DNA from: BOG-1112 sp964635325
Lineage (GTDB): Bacteria; Bdellovibrionota_B; Oligoflexia; Oligoflexales; Bog-1112
Length of the DNA: 64,000 nucleotides
Assembly: GCA_964635325.1 (NCBI GenBank)
Contig: CAZWOL010000003.1
Coordinates: forward strand, 1 to 64,000
Reading direction: 5' to 3'
Part shown: piece after piece, positions 43,593-52,410 of the stretch
Numbering within the stretch: position 1 is the stretch's first letter
How the letters are laid out: the number at the start of each line of letters is the position of its first letter
Position numbers and translations under genes: made by a program
The notes under the pieces: model-generated
Seen by the model: only the letters and a program-made list of their open reading frames with translations
The model's database searches: none
Told to the model about the DNA's origin: nothing

Positions 43593-45533
43593 TTACCTTG
43601 TTTTTGATGTCGTCACCAATAGTTTGCTACGCAAATCACAATAGTTACGACTGAACGACCGCACTGCGCCAATGTGCTCACGATAATCATTGCCATAGGC
43701 ACGTCGCGAAAGCGCAATGAGCGGTGGGCTTTGCACACGCTTAAAAGCACCCATACCCGCATATTGGTTCCACCAACGTTCCATGTCTTGAACAAAGGCA
43801 TGCACATCATTCTTAAAAAGACTAAGAACATCCTTCTTAGAAAACGAACCTAAGACTTCCTCCAAACGATCCTCTGCAAATGCAATCAATATATCCTCAG
43901 GAGTCTTACGCTCCCAGGGTTCGACCCATGATCGAAAGAGTGCATCGTGATACGGATAATGAAAGGGGTCTCCTTTGTTTTCATTCACATCTTGATCTGC
44001 ACTGAGCTCTGCACTAGGGATCACGCTTATGCTTTCTTTGGGGATAATCTCTCGTCCAACTACAGTCTGATTATAATACTTAGCAAGCGCATAGACTTGC
44101 CCCTTCCACAGATCGGCTATCGCAGCAAGAAAGCCTGTTGCATCTCCGTACAAAGTGGAAAACCCGACTGTAAGTTCCGTCTTATTGGCATTGCACGTAA
44201 AGACAGCGCCAAGTGCTGCTGCAATACTAGCAAGCACTCGTGAGGAACGGTCACGAGCCTGGATGTTTTCTAAATGCAATCTCTGCAGAGAGGGAGCCTT
44301 GAGCCCTTGTGTGAATGGAATGCCATTAAGTTGCTTCACCGTTGCATCAAAAGCATCTTGAATCGGAACCACTGCATAGGGAGCTTGTAGACGTGCGGCA
44401 AGTTCTGCTGCAGCCCTCTGTGTCAGCTTAGAATTATGCTGAGTAGGCATGTTCACAAGGAACACCGATTTGGGATCCAAAACCTGTGTATAAAGCGCTG
44501 CAGCAAGCGCAGAGTCAATACCCCCACTTGCTCCGATAACAACTTTGGAAATTTTCCATTGCTGCAAAATAGCTTTGAGAGTTTGTGTAAGGGCCTGGTA
44601 AAGCTCTGCAGCTTCGCTCAGTGCTTGGCTTGCAAAAGATCCAACTTGAATGCTAAACCCCTGATCGTTCTTGCGTATAGAGAAAGGGCTACACGATCCT
44701 TGGACGAGATCAACACCAATCACGCCCTCACAAAAACGTTCTGTATGCTGAGGTTGTGTCGATGATGACCAGTAAACTGCACTTGCACCATCAAAGCCAA
44801 ATACTGTCTTTCCTAGATTTTGCGTGCCGACACAGTTTACATAAGCAAGGGGGACTCCGGTACTCTGAGAGATTTTATTGAGAAGTTTGTCCCTGCGTTG
44901 CGCTTTACCCAGCGTATAGGGTGAACAACTTATATTGAGCAGCAAATCTAGAGGCTGCTTAGAGAGCTGTTGTATGGGTGAAAAAGCATAGTCCTCATCC
45001 CATGCATCTTCGCAGATATTAAGACCTATAGAAAAGCTTCGACTTGCATGTGTTAAAGTAAGGGGGACTGTAAGCTCTGTAAGCGCTAGCCCGCATTCTG
45101 CAGCATATTTGCGTAGATCGAAAAAATGACGAGTATCATCAAATTCACGATAGTTGGGAAGCAGTGTTTTGATCCAAAATGCATAGGGCAATTTTGGATG
45201 TGGAATGAAGCGACCATTTTGAGCAACAAACGCTGCGTTGTACTTACGAACACGCCCATCTTCGTTGCGTTTGGTCCAGTCTATGCCGACACTACCGAAG
45301 ATGAGTGCACAAGACCCACTTTGTTTGGCAAGCATGTGAGCAAGTTCTTCACATTCACGCAAAAAACTCGGCTGTTCCCACGTATCTCCAATAAAGTAAC
45401 CAGGTAGTGCTAGTTCTGGAAAAGCAACGACATCATAGGCTGGTGAGAGCAGCTGATAAAGAGCACTGATTTTTTGAAAATTGAGTGCTGGTTGACCAGG
45501 TTGAACTTCAATTTGTGCGAGAGCTATCTTCAC
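43593..45533 (-). CDS. nadE: Glutamine-dependent NAD+ synthetase
   Basis: Makes NAD+ from deamido-NAD+, ATP and glutamine-derived ammonia. The N-terminal nitrilase-type glutaminase has its Glu-Lys-Cys triad in VVAFPELALPGY, HPKLPYAFW and GLNICEDAWDED. The synthetase domain has the ATP-binding IGASGGIDSALAA, then NKTELTVGFSTLYGD and SVIPSAELSADQ. It ends RAYGNDYREHIGAVRS. About 646 residues, longer than the commonest two-domain NadE (about 540), but similar forms exist. A GTG at 45533 with GGAG ten bases upstream is preferred. A TTG three codons earlier sits almost on the Shine-Dalgarno. Confidence 0.93.
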   Translation of the reverse strand: MKIALAQIEVQPGQPALNFQKISALYQLLSPAYDVVAFPELALPGYFIGDTWEQPSFLRECEELAHMLAKQSGSCALIFGSVGIDWTKRNEDGRVRKYNAAFVAQNGRFIPHPKLPYAFWIKTLLPNYREFDDTRHFFDLRKYAAECGLALTELTVPLTLTHASRSFSIGLNICEDAWDEDYAFSPIQQLSKQPLDLLLNISCSPYTLGKAQRRDKLLNKISQSTGVPLAYVNCVGTQNLGKTVFGFDGASAVYWSSSTQPQHTERFCEGVIGVDLVQGSCSPFSIRKNDQGFSIQVGSFASQALSEAAELYQALTQTLKAILQQWKISKVVIGASGGIDSALAAALYTQVLDPKSVFLVNMPTQHNSKLTQRAAAELAARLQAPYAVVPIQDAFDATVKQLNGIPFTQGLKAPSLQRLHLENIQARDRSSRVLASIAAALGAVFTCNANKTELTVGFSTLYGDATGFLAAIADLWKGQVYALAKYYNQTVVGREIIPKESISVIPSAELSADQDVNENKGDPFHYPYHDALFRSWVEPWERKTPEDILIAFAEDRLEEVLGSFSKKDVLSLFKNDVHAFVQDMERWWNQYAGMGAFKRVQSPPLIALSRRAYGNDYREHIGAVRSFSRNYCDLRSKLLVTTSKTR

Positions 45534-45596
45534 AACGAACAAACTCCAATTTGCAAGTGCCTATAAAAGACGTTGGAACATTTTTAGGATACTTGC

Positions 45597-46820
45597 TTAC
45601 TTACAAAAATTGGCAACAGGGTAAAACCCGATGCGTGCCGTATTCGCGCTTTCAATGAGCGCACCCCGATCATGTAATACAACGTAGTTTTCCATAAAGA
45701 CAGTGCCAAGAATAACGATGGAATTTCCAGGTTGAAAACCCAAGTAGCGTTGCCCATTATCCCGTGTTTGAAAGTAGACTGTCGGGCTCATCGCCAAACT
45801 AATGGTCTTTGTTGAATCTTCGGCATCCGTCATTTCGAGTTGGATGAGTGGGAACTTACGAATATCCTCATCCGATAGTGTTGCGAATGAACCCTTCCCC
45901 GAGCTTGTTGGCCAAAAATCCTCAGGAATGCTGATGCCATTATCACTTGCTACTTTTTTCAGAGATGTGACGAGTCCGCTGATGTACTGCGGAGGAATCA
46001 CAACAGGATTGGTTCCACTATCTACAATGACTGTACTCGTTGCTGTCGGAGCCCAAGTCCACTGCACCTGAGAAACACCCTGCCCATCCTTGCTAGTAAT
46101 GAACATACGCTTGAGATTCACAGAGTAGTAACGTTTGCGTACGATGGGTGTCCACTGTACAGCACTCATCACCGAACTCAGCTTGCTATCATAGCCTCCC
46201 AAAGTGACACTGCTTCCGCTTTTGTGTGCACAAAGAGTCAGGGAGAATTGATCATTCCAATTAGCCTGTAGAGCGAGAGCATCAAACAGTGGTGTCTGTG
46301 GATTATCATCCGGTCGGGCACCTTGGGCATAGGCTATGCCCCAAATGTTTGGAATTCCTTCTTCCGAAGTTACCATTCCAAAAGAATAGGAATCTAGACT
46401 TAGACCAGAAAAGCTCAGAGTATCTTTGTAACCATGAATGTTGGCATAACCAATAGGCGCAAAGGTCATTTCCCACGATGAGGATAGTTTTTGGCTGCTA
46501 GCTCCTGGAGTATATACCGAATCATAGCCATATTCGTTGACGCATCCACTACAGTTGTTGCTATCTCCAATGACTAAGAGATTTGCACTACCTGTGTCGA
46601 GCACAGTTTCAAGATTTTGTGAGCCAAGACTAAGATTCAATGTGTAGACATGGTTGAAAGGAAAGTGATCGTAGTACTTGAGATCCTGCGTCAGACTAGC
46701 TCCCCTAGCGGATACTTTCTCCGCATTTGGTGTGTCAGCGCTATTACAAGAGACGCAAGTCCATACGAGACTGAAGAGTATACAAAGATTCTGTGTCCAG
46801 TGCTTCAAAAGCTGCCCCAC
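45597..46820 (-). CDS. Pepsin-family (A1) aspartic protease lipoprotein
   Basis: Up to 407 residues. A hydrophobic start with lipobox (SLVWTCVSCNS, acceptor Cys25) places it in the envelope. Both catalytic motifs of a two-domain pepsin are present: VLDTGSANLLV (Asp75) and VIVDSGTNPVV (Asp267). Also YTLNLSLGSQ before the first Asp, NIWGIAY, and the end VILGTVFMENYVVLHD then RIGFYPV, typical of A1 enzymes. A1 proteases are mainly eukaryotic and rare in bacteria. The GTG at 46820 gives the longest form; a TTG four codons later (46808) has a better-spaced GGGG. Not linked to other protease genes. Confidence 0.88.
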   Translation of the reverse strand: MGQLLKHWTQNLCILFSLVWTCVSCNSADTPNAEKVSARGASLTQDLKYYDHFPFNHVYTLNLSLGSQNLETVLDTGSANLLVIGDSNNCSGCVNEYGYDSVYTPGASSQKLSSSWEMTFAPIGYANIHGYKDTLSFSGLSLDSYSFGMVTSEEGIPNIWGIAYAQGARPDDNPQTPLFDALALQANWNDQFSLTLCAHKSGSSVTLGGYDSKLSSVMSAVQWTPIVRKRYYSVNLKRMFITSKDGQGVSQVQWTWAPTATSTVIVDSGTNPVVIPPQYISGLVTSLKKVASDNGISIPEDFWPTSSGKGSFATLSDEDIRKFPLIQLEMTDAEDSTKTISLAMSPTVYFQTRDNGQRYLGFQPGNSIVILGTVFMENYVVLHDRGALIESANTARIGFYPVANFCK

Positions 46821-47006
46821 AGTATGATGATGCCTACGCTATCTTCTCGGCCACCATGATGTTGTATAAATGGGCAGCAATTACCTATGTGATAATTTTA
46901 TGGTAAATATGAAAATATCATAAGATTTACCTTGCTTCATAGCATGTTTCATTGTTATTTAGCGCGATGTGTCTAATTAAAAGTCGATAATTTCTGGAGA
47001 ACTGTG

Positions 47007-48242
47007 ATGTTTGCAAAAACTGTTTTTGGGTTGCTTTTGACAATGGGACTGAGCCTACCCGCGCTCTCAAGCTCGACGCGCATCGATAGCTTTAACTCTA
47101 CCCAACCTGAAGAAGCAGTTGAGGCGACAAGCTTAGACTTTGTCTCAATACCTTACGATGCAATGCATTACGCTTTTACACAGATCCCCAACGCTGTTGC
47201 ACAAGCAGTTACCACAGATTTCGTAGTTGTAAGTACGCTAGCAATGATGAACGCAGGCTTCCCTGTTCTGGGCCTAAATATTCCCCTAGCGATCATCCCT
47301 GCATACACAGCTGCTGCTGCTTTAAAACATGTGATCCAATCCACCTGCAATCATATGATTGGTGAACCTTCTGTATTTTGTGGGTTGATCGGTGGAGCTG
47401 CTAAGCATTCATCCCGTAGCTATGCTGTTGGAACAGATCTGCCTCTAGCCATTAAAGGCATCGAAGGTGCAATCGATGGCAGCAATTACGCAATTGATAG
47501 CAAAAACCTCGGCGAACTAAAAAGCAAATGGAATGCCGAAAAGTTTGTCAAAAATGTTTCGGAAAAAAACACATCGGAAGCATGGGATCAGCTGAGTTCT
47601 ATTGGCAAGGTCCTAGCGATAGTGACCACAAACGAAGCTTTCAACTCCTTCTTGGACATAGGTATCCGAGCCTTAAGAGGACAAAAAATTCTGCTTGAAC
47701 GACCAGGATCAGGAACACTTGTGGGTGGAACACTTGTATTTGCAGCTGTCCGTCTTGGTAAATCAAGTGTAAACGCATATAGACCAAGCCTTCTGGCTAT
47801 TGCTTTGGCACCGCTTCTTCTGACAACAACCCTCTACACTACCAATGCTTACCTTGCAGAACCGATCCGAGATGGCATCATCTCAGCTTCTAAAGATTTA
47901 AACATTCATCAACTCATAAGTCCATTTTACAACAGTGCGATGGGTCTTCCTGAGCTCCTCAGCTCAGGACTATCAGCAACACCGATCCGAGATGGCATCA
48001 TCTCAGCTTCTAAAGATTTAAACATTCAACTCATAAGTCCATTTTACAACAGTGCGATGGGTCTTCCTGAGCTCCTCAGCTCAGGACTATCAGCAACACA
48101 GGTAGCTACGAGTGCACACATCATTGAGCCAGGACAAGCTCTGTTCTCATCTCTTATCAACCATCTCAGCAACTTAATGAACTACACCTACTCTTCACCT
48201 TACCCTGCTGATGTCAAATTTCCTCTGAACCCAGAATTCTAG
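47007..48242 (+). CDS. Exported hydrophobic protein of unknown function with internal duplication
   Basis: About 411 residues from the ATG with GGAG eight bases upstream; a GTG one codon earlier is in frame. The signal peptide is MFAKTVFGLLLTMGLSLPALS. Several hydrophobic stretches follow (about 60-115, and 225-285). The C-terminal part contains two near-identical 40-residue units beginning PIRDGIISASKDLNI and ending ELLSSGLSATP/Q, encoded by a 120/117-base tandem duplication. The unit has amphipathic helix character. No family recognised. It lies alone between the protease and the next secreted protein. Confidence 0.72.
   Translation: MFAKTVFGLLLTMGLSLPALSSSTRIDSFNSTQPEEAVEATSLDFVSIPYDAMHYAFTQIPNAVAQAVTTDFVVVSTLAMMNAGFPVLGLNIPLAIIPAYTAAAALKHVIQSTCNHMIGEPSVFCGLIGGAAKHSSRSYAVGTDLPLAIKGIEGAIDGSNYAIDSKNLGELKSKWNAEKFVKNVSEKNTSEAWDQLSSIGKVLAIVTTNEAFNSFLDIGIRALRGQKILLERPGSGTLVGGTLVFAAVRLGKSSVNAYRPSLLAIALAPLLLTTTLYTTNAYLAEPIRDGIISASKDLNIHQLISPFYNSAMGLPELLSSGLSATPIRDGIISASKDLNIQLISPFYNSAMGLPELLSSGLSATQVATSAHIIEPGQALFSSLINHLSNLMNYTYSSPYPADVKFPLNPEF
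47861..48097 (+). repeat. In-frame 120/117-base tandem duplication
   Basis: The unit starting ACCGATCCGAGATGGCATCA at 47861-47980 is repeated at 47981-48097. As read, the only difference is a three-base loss (one His codon) in the second copy. So little divergence implies a recent event or conversion. Confidence 0.92.
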
Positions 48243-48512
48243 AAATTTCAGGTGACAGCAGTGTCGAGCCGCTTCCTTGATTCCTTACGCGCTGTAACCT
48301 CTAGTGCACCAAAGGAACCTTGATGTCAGGAAACTGTCACCTTTTCCTTCCTTTTAATCCATTCCCGTTGTGTTTTTAGCGGCTTGCCTTTAGCAACCAA
48401 ACTTATTTGGTTATGGTTAGTTTTGAGTGTTGGCTCATGTTTTCAGCAACTCTTCCGAAAGCACTTTTGAGAACCTCATTAGGTTTTGCGCTCAAGCGTC
48501 CGGAGGCTTTGG

Positions 48513-49379
48513 ATGAAAAAGATCACTCGCGCCCTACTTCCTTTGATTTGGAACCTGCATGCACCGCTCGTGTTTGCAGATAGCACAACAAATACAAGCA
48601 GCAATACCAGCATTGATCCTCTTTCCATGACTCAGGCACAGTTGGAGAAGCTTCCTGCAGCAACGTTAGAGAGCACTCTGCAAACCTTGCAATCCCAAAA
48701 TGAGATGGAAAAGAAAACCTGTCGTGAGATTCTTTCTTTCAACACAACGATGTGTGCAAAACGTGCTGCCCTCGAAACACAGTGCATGGCAGAGGCCTAT
48801 CTCATTCCACCGGTCGGTGCCGACAGTTTGGGATGCACCGAAAATAATGCACCTCCAGTACGCACTCTATCAATCGAAGCCACTGGGCTTCAGGGTCTGC
48901 ACTTTCGTCTACGCGCTAACAAAGACTATATTAGTAATGAATTTTCTGAAGGTCTAGGAGCACTCAGCTTTCAACGTAGTGACAATCAAAGTACTATAAT
49001 GCCACCACGCTTCAACGAAATCATTACACTCAGCATAATTTCGGTAACAGCCAACTCATCCGTCGATGCACTCGGTCAAATACGCAGTCCACAGGTGATC
49101 ACTGACGCGCAACGCAACCTGCTACTGCAAAAAATGAAAATTCGAATCAAAGTCGATGGCAGTTCCATAAGCGATGATACGACAAATGACAACTGGCTCA
49201 AAGTTGTGGCTCCAGCTGATGAGAGTGTTCAAACAGAAATGCGCATTGACCCCTACAGCATACTTCGTATTGGCCGGAATCCTATGTGCCTCGTAAGCTT
49301 GCAAGATATCGATGAGATGCGCCAAGAGTCAAGCAAAGCAAGTGAAACTACGGATTCTACCGGAGGAGATTGCGAATGA
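48513..49379 (+). CDS. Secreted protein of unknown function
   Basis: 288 residues from an ATG with GGAGG eight bases upstream; a TTG nine codons earlier is weaker. Signal peptide ITRALLPLIWNLHAPLVFADS. The mature part begins with a Ser/Thr/Asn-rich stretch, then LTMSQAQLEKL-like helical text (PLSMTQAQLEKLPAATLEST). Four cysteines follow near 80-115 (KKTCREIL, TTMCAKR, ETQCMAE, DSLGCTE), and a beta-rich domain. It ends EDTDSTGGDCE-like. Its stop overlaps the next gene by 4 bp (ATGA), so the two are a unit. No family recognised. Confidence 0.75.
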   Translation: MKKITRALLPLIWNLHAPLVFADSTTNTSSNTSIDPLSMTQAQLEKLPAATLESTLQTLQSQNEMEKKTCREILSFNTTMCAKRAALETQCMAEAYLIPPVGADSLGCTENNAPPVRTLSIEATGLQGLHFRLRANKDYISNEFSEGLGALSFQRSDNQSTIMPPRFNEIITLSIISVTANSSVDALGQIRSPQVITDAQRNLLLQKMKIRIKVDGSSISDDTTNDNWLKVVAPADESVQTEMRIDPYSILRIGRNPMCLVSLQDIDEMRQESSKASETTDSTGGDCE

Positions 49380-50227
49380 TGTATAGATTACTGAAAAACA
49401 CATTCATTATTGCAAGTCTCACTGCTAGCTTCGCCTGTGAGAAAAAGACTAGCAAACAATCGAGCAGTGGACTTGCTGGAATTGCTAATCAAAATGGTTC
49501 GACGAGTTTGGACCAATACAACGCATCCACAAACCCTAAGGTTTCGGAAATACTTAAGCTAAAAACTCTAATCGAAAGTCGACGCCCCAAACTAGAGAGA
49601 GCTAAAGATATTCGAGGCAAATTGATGCTCGCACTTATGTCCAACATCGGAGCTGGATGTATGGGTGAGAAAAAAGTTGACAAGATAGACATCACAATCG
49701 ATGGTCAAAAAATCAACGACATCGATGTCTCTGCTCTCAAGCAAACAGCTCAATATCTTCCAGAGGCAACAGCTGGTCAAAGCAACTTCGAATTCACTTT
49801 GGGAGACAAAGCAAATCCACCCTTTCTAAGCTTTACAAATAACGAAGCACAAAAACCCATCTTTGTAGCAAATGGACGCTTCACATATCAAGTACAGAAT
49901 GCTAATTTTCAACTCAAAGACCTCACCATGATCAGCATCAAAAAAGCGACTCCTGCATATACCAAAACTGATTTTTGTGGCAGCGGCAAAAACGCTGTCA
50001 AAGGCTGTAGCATGGATGCAACCATAAAAGAAGTTGAGCGCTACGAAATGTCAAGTCTGACAATCAAGGTGAATGATATTCTTGTCTATCAAAATGGGAA
50101 CACACATCATATCTTTACAACCAATGCGGGTCCCGAAACTGCAACACAAAATATGATATGGCAAGACAGCAGCCCACAGTTAAACGATTCCTACCTTCGT
50201 GCTATGCAAAGCACACAGTGCAACTGA
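49376..50227 (+). CDS. Lipoprotein of unknown function
   Basis: 283 residues; MMYRLLKNTFIIASLTASFACEKK gives a lipobox with Cys about 23. GGAGGAG lies seven bases before the ATG. The mature part has a short helical section (about 60-80), then IGAGCMGEKKVDKIDITIDG, and a beta-rich domain with cysteines (KTDFCGSGKNAVKGCSMD) and a final Cys-Asn. Coupled by an ATGA overlap to the preceding secreted protein, so the pair probably acts together at the envelope. No family recognised. Confidence 0.75.
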   Translation: MMYRLLKNTFIIASLTASFACEKKTSKQSSSGLAGIANQNGSTSLDQYNASTNPKVSEILKLKTLIESRRPKLERAKDIRGKLMLALMSNIGAGCMGEKKVDKIDITIDGQKINDIDVSALKQTAQYLPEATAGQSNFEFTLGDKANPPFLSFTNNEAQKPIFVANGRFTYQVQNANFQLKDLTMISIKKATPAYTKTDFCGSGKNAVKGCSMDATIKEVERYEMSSLTIKVNDILVYQNGNTHHIFTTNAGPETATQNMIWQDSSPQLNDSYLRAMQSTQCN

Positions 50228-50394
50228 AACCGCACTTACCGCGTCAGGACCGCCTCACTTCAATAAATTCTTGTAGTCCTAGCTGATCTTTTTTAAGATG
50301 CCTACTTGAGGTTACCCTACAGTCTTTGTAGATCAAGTTGTGTTCTAGAACGCAGCCATCACTATCACTGTTCCGATTATTCTATGAGGATTTG

Positions 50395-52356
50395 ATGAGA
50401 CGCTTTCTCTTAGTCGCTAGTTTGGTTTTTGCACATACATCTTTTGCAAAATCATTCACGATTTTTCATACGAACGATGAGCACTCTCGTTTTTTGGGCT
50501 TTGCTCCTGATTTTGAGTACAACCCAAACACTACGGGAGATGGCACTATCGGTGGGGTTGCAAGGCTTGCCACAATGCTCAAACAAAAGCGTAAAGCTGC
50601 GGAAGCCAAAGGCGCAACGCTGACAGTTGGAGCTGGTGATTTTTCGATGGGCACCCTTTTTCATACCATCACCCGAGAAAAAGCCGGAGAGCTTCAGCTT
50701 CTTAGCATGCTCGGATACGATGCCATCACCTTGGGTAACCACGAGTTTGATTTTGGAGTCAAAGGTCTCTCGCTGATGATCGAATCTGCATTGCGTGAGA
50801 TCGAGTTGCATAAGCTTGGTTCTTTACCACCTATTTTAGCATCCAACCTTGTACTCACTCAGGATGACCCACGCGATGCAAAATTGCGACAGTTTGTCAA
50901 AGATGGAGTGATCAAAACACATACGGTCATCGTCAAAGATGGTATTCGCTTTGGACTCTTTGGCCTGATGGGTTATGAGGCAAACGAAGTTGCTGCGAAC
51001 AAAGCTCCCGCGAGCTTTGCGGATCCTATAGAGACCGCAAAAAAAATGGTCAAAATCCTAAGAGAAGATGAAAAAGCGGATGTTGTTATCTTACTCTCAC
51101 ACGGTGGGGTTGCAAGACCTGACGAAAACTGGATCGGCACAGAGCTACTCACAGTAGGTGATGATGGACATTGGATCGGCGAAGATATCAACATGGCAGC
51201 TAAGGTCAAAGGCATCGATGTTATCATCAGTGGTCACTCACACACACCTCTGCTACAACCCATCGTGATTGGCAAAACTCAGATTGTACAGACTGGTTCG
51301 GACATTCGCTACCTTGGCGAACTCGCAATGCATTACGAGCCCAAAAATTTGCGAAGCCTAGAATACAAGCTTAACAAAATTGACGATCAGATTTTGGGTG
51401 ATTCTGAAATTACCAAAAAAATCGATGAATTTAAAAAATATATTAATGAGACAAAGCTCAAAGTACTTGATGTCAATTTCGAACAAGCAACTGCAAAAGT
51501 CGATCGCAATCTCACACGTGTGTATACTGACAATACCATAGGCTATTTGCTATCATCAGCGTTCCAAAGTGGTGCTCAGGCAGATATTGGCTTTTGTCCG
51601 GACGGAATCATTCGTGATGATATTTCCAAAGGAAAAAGTGGCATCCAAAGTGTCTCTGATATTTTTCGATTGAGTCCACTGGGAATTGGTGAGACCGATG
51701 AAGAAGTAGGGTATCCACTTATAAAAATTCATGTGAATGCTAAAGAGCTTAAGCAGGTTCTTGAAGTGCTTCTCTTGGCCTACAAATTCAAAGGATCCAC
51801 CTATCATCCACGTTTTGCAGGTATTGAGTTCGACTACAATCCGTATCGTGTGCCACTGGACCGGGTTAGCGAAGCACGCATCAAGAAAGCGGATGGAACA
51901 ATGGAAGTCGTTAACTTCCGTGATGAGAATGTGCTCTACAGCATTGGAACAACATCCTATGTCGGGAAGTTTTTTTGGATCATCCCAGAGATCAGTATGG
52001 GTCTTTTCAAGATCACACCGAAATTTGCAAACGGCAGTCCTATTCTAGACTTCAAAGATGCTGTTGTGCATCGCGCAAGTGGAGATCTCGCTGGAACTCA
52101 TGAGTACAAGTCTTGGCTTGCTGTGTTTGACTTCATCAAGACTATGCCTAAGGACCCGGAGCTTGGCATTCCCCTACTCGCAACCGAAGGTGAGCATCTA
52201 CGTGCACCAATGATCGAAAACGCAAGCCTCTCTCCAGCGCTGCTGTTCAAAAATGCGACCTGGATTCAGTGGACAGCTTGTCTGGTCGCTGTTCTTGTTC
52301 TTGCTCTGCTTGGACTCTTGGGCAACTTGCTCCGTCGCAAGTTCTGCAGCCGTTGA
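50395..52356 (+). CDS. 5'-nucleotidase/cyclic-phosphodiesterase-family metallophosphatase with C-terminal anchor
   Basis: 653 residues from the ATG with GAGG five bases upstream. Signal peptide MRRFLLVASLVFAHTSFAKS. The calcineurin-like domain has FTIFHTNDEHSRF (Asp-x-His), TVGAGDFSMG, TLGNHEFDFG (Asn-His), LLSHGG and IISGHSHTPL (His-x-His): all metal ligands. The C-terminal 5'-nucleotidase domain holds YTDNTIGYLLSSAF, QADIGFCPDGIIRDD and LLAYKFKGSTYHPRFAG. A last hydrophobic helix (WTACLVAVLVLALLGLLG) followed by Arg/Lys is a membrane anchor. It would dephosphorylate nucleotides or related esters outside the cytoplasm. Stand-alone gene just before prfC. Confidence 0.92.
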   Translation: MRRFLLVASLVFAHTSFAKSFTIFHTNDEHSRFLGFAPDFEYNPNTTGDGTIGGVARLATMLKQKRKAAEAKGATLTVGAGDFSMGTLFHTITREKAGELQLLSMLGYDAITLGNHEFDFGVKGLSLMIESALREIELHKLGSLPPILASNLVLTQDDPRDAKLRQFVKDGVIKTHTVIVKDGIRFGLFGLMGYEANEVAANKAPASFADPIETAKKMVKILREDEKADVVILLSHGGVARPDENWIGTELLTVGDDGHWIGEDINMAAKVKGIDVIISGHSHTPLLQPIVIGKTQIVQTGSDIRYLGELAMHYEPKNLRSLEYKLNKIDDQILGDSEITKKIDEFKKYINETKLKVLDVNFEQATAKVDRNLTRVYTDNTIGYLLSSAFQSGAQADIGFCPDGIIRDDISKGKSGIQSVSDIFRLSPLGIGETDEEVGYPLIKIHVNAKELKQVLEVLLLAYKFKGSTYHPRFAGIEFDYNPYRVPLDRVSEARIKKADGTMEVVNFRDENVLYSIGTTSYVGKFFWIIPEISMGLFKITPKFANGSPILDFKDAVVHRASGDLAGTHEYKSWLAVFDFIKTMPKDPELGIPLLATEGEHLRAPMIENASLSPALLFKNATWIQWTACLVAVLVLALLGLLGNLLRRKFCSR

Positions 52357-52410
52357 CCAGACGTCCAGACTCCAGTATAACGGGCTCCTCCCCCAAATTG
52401 GAGTCGCGCT

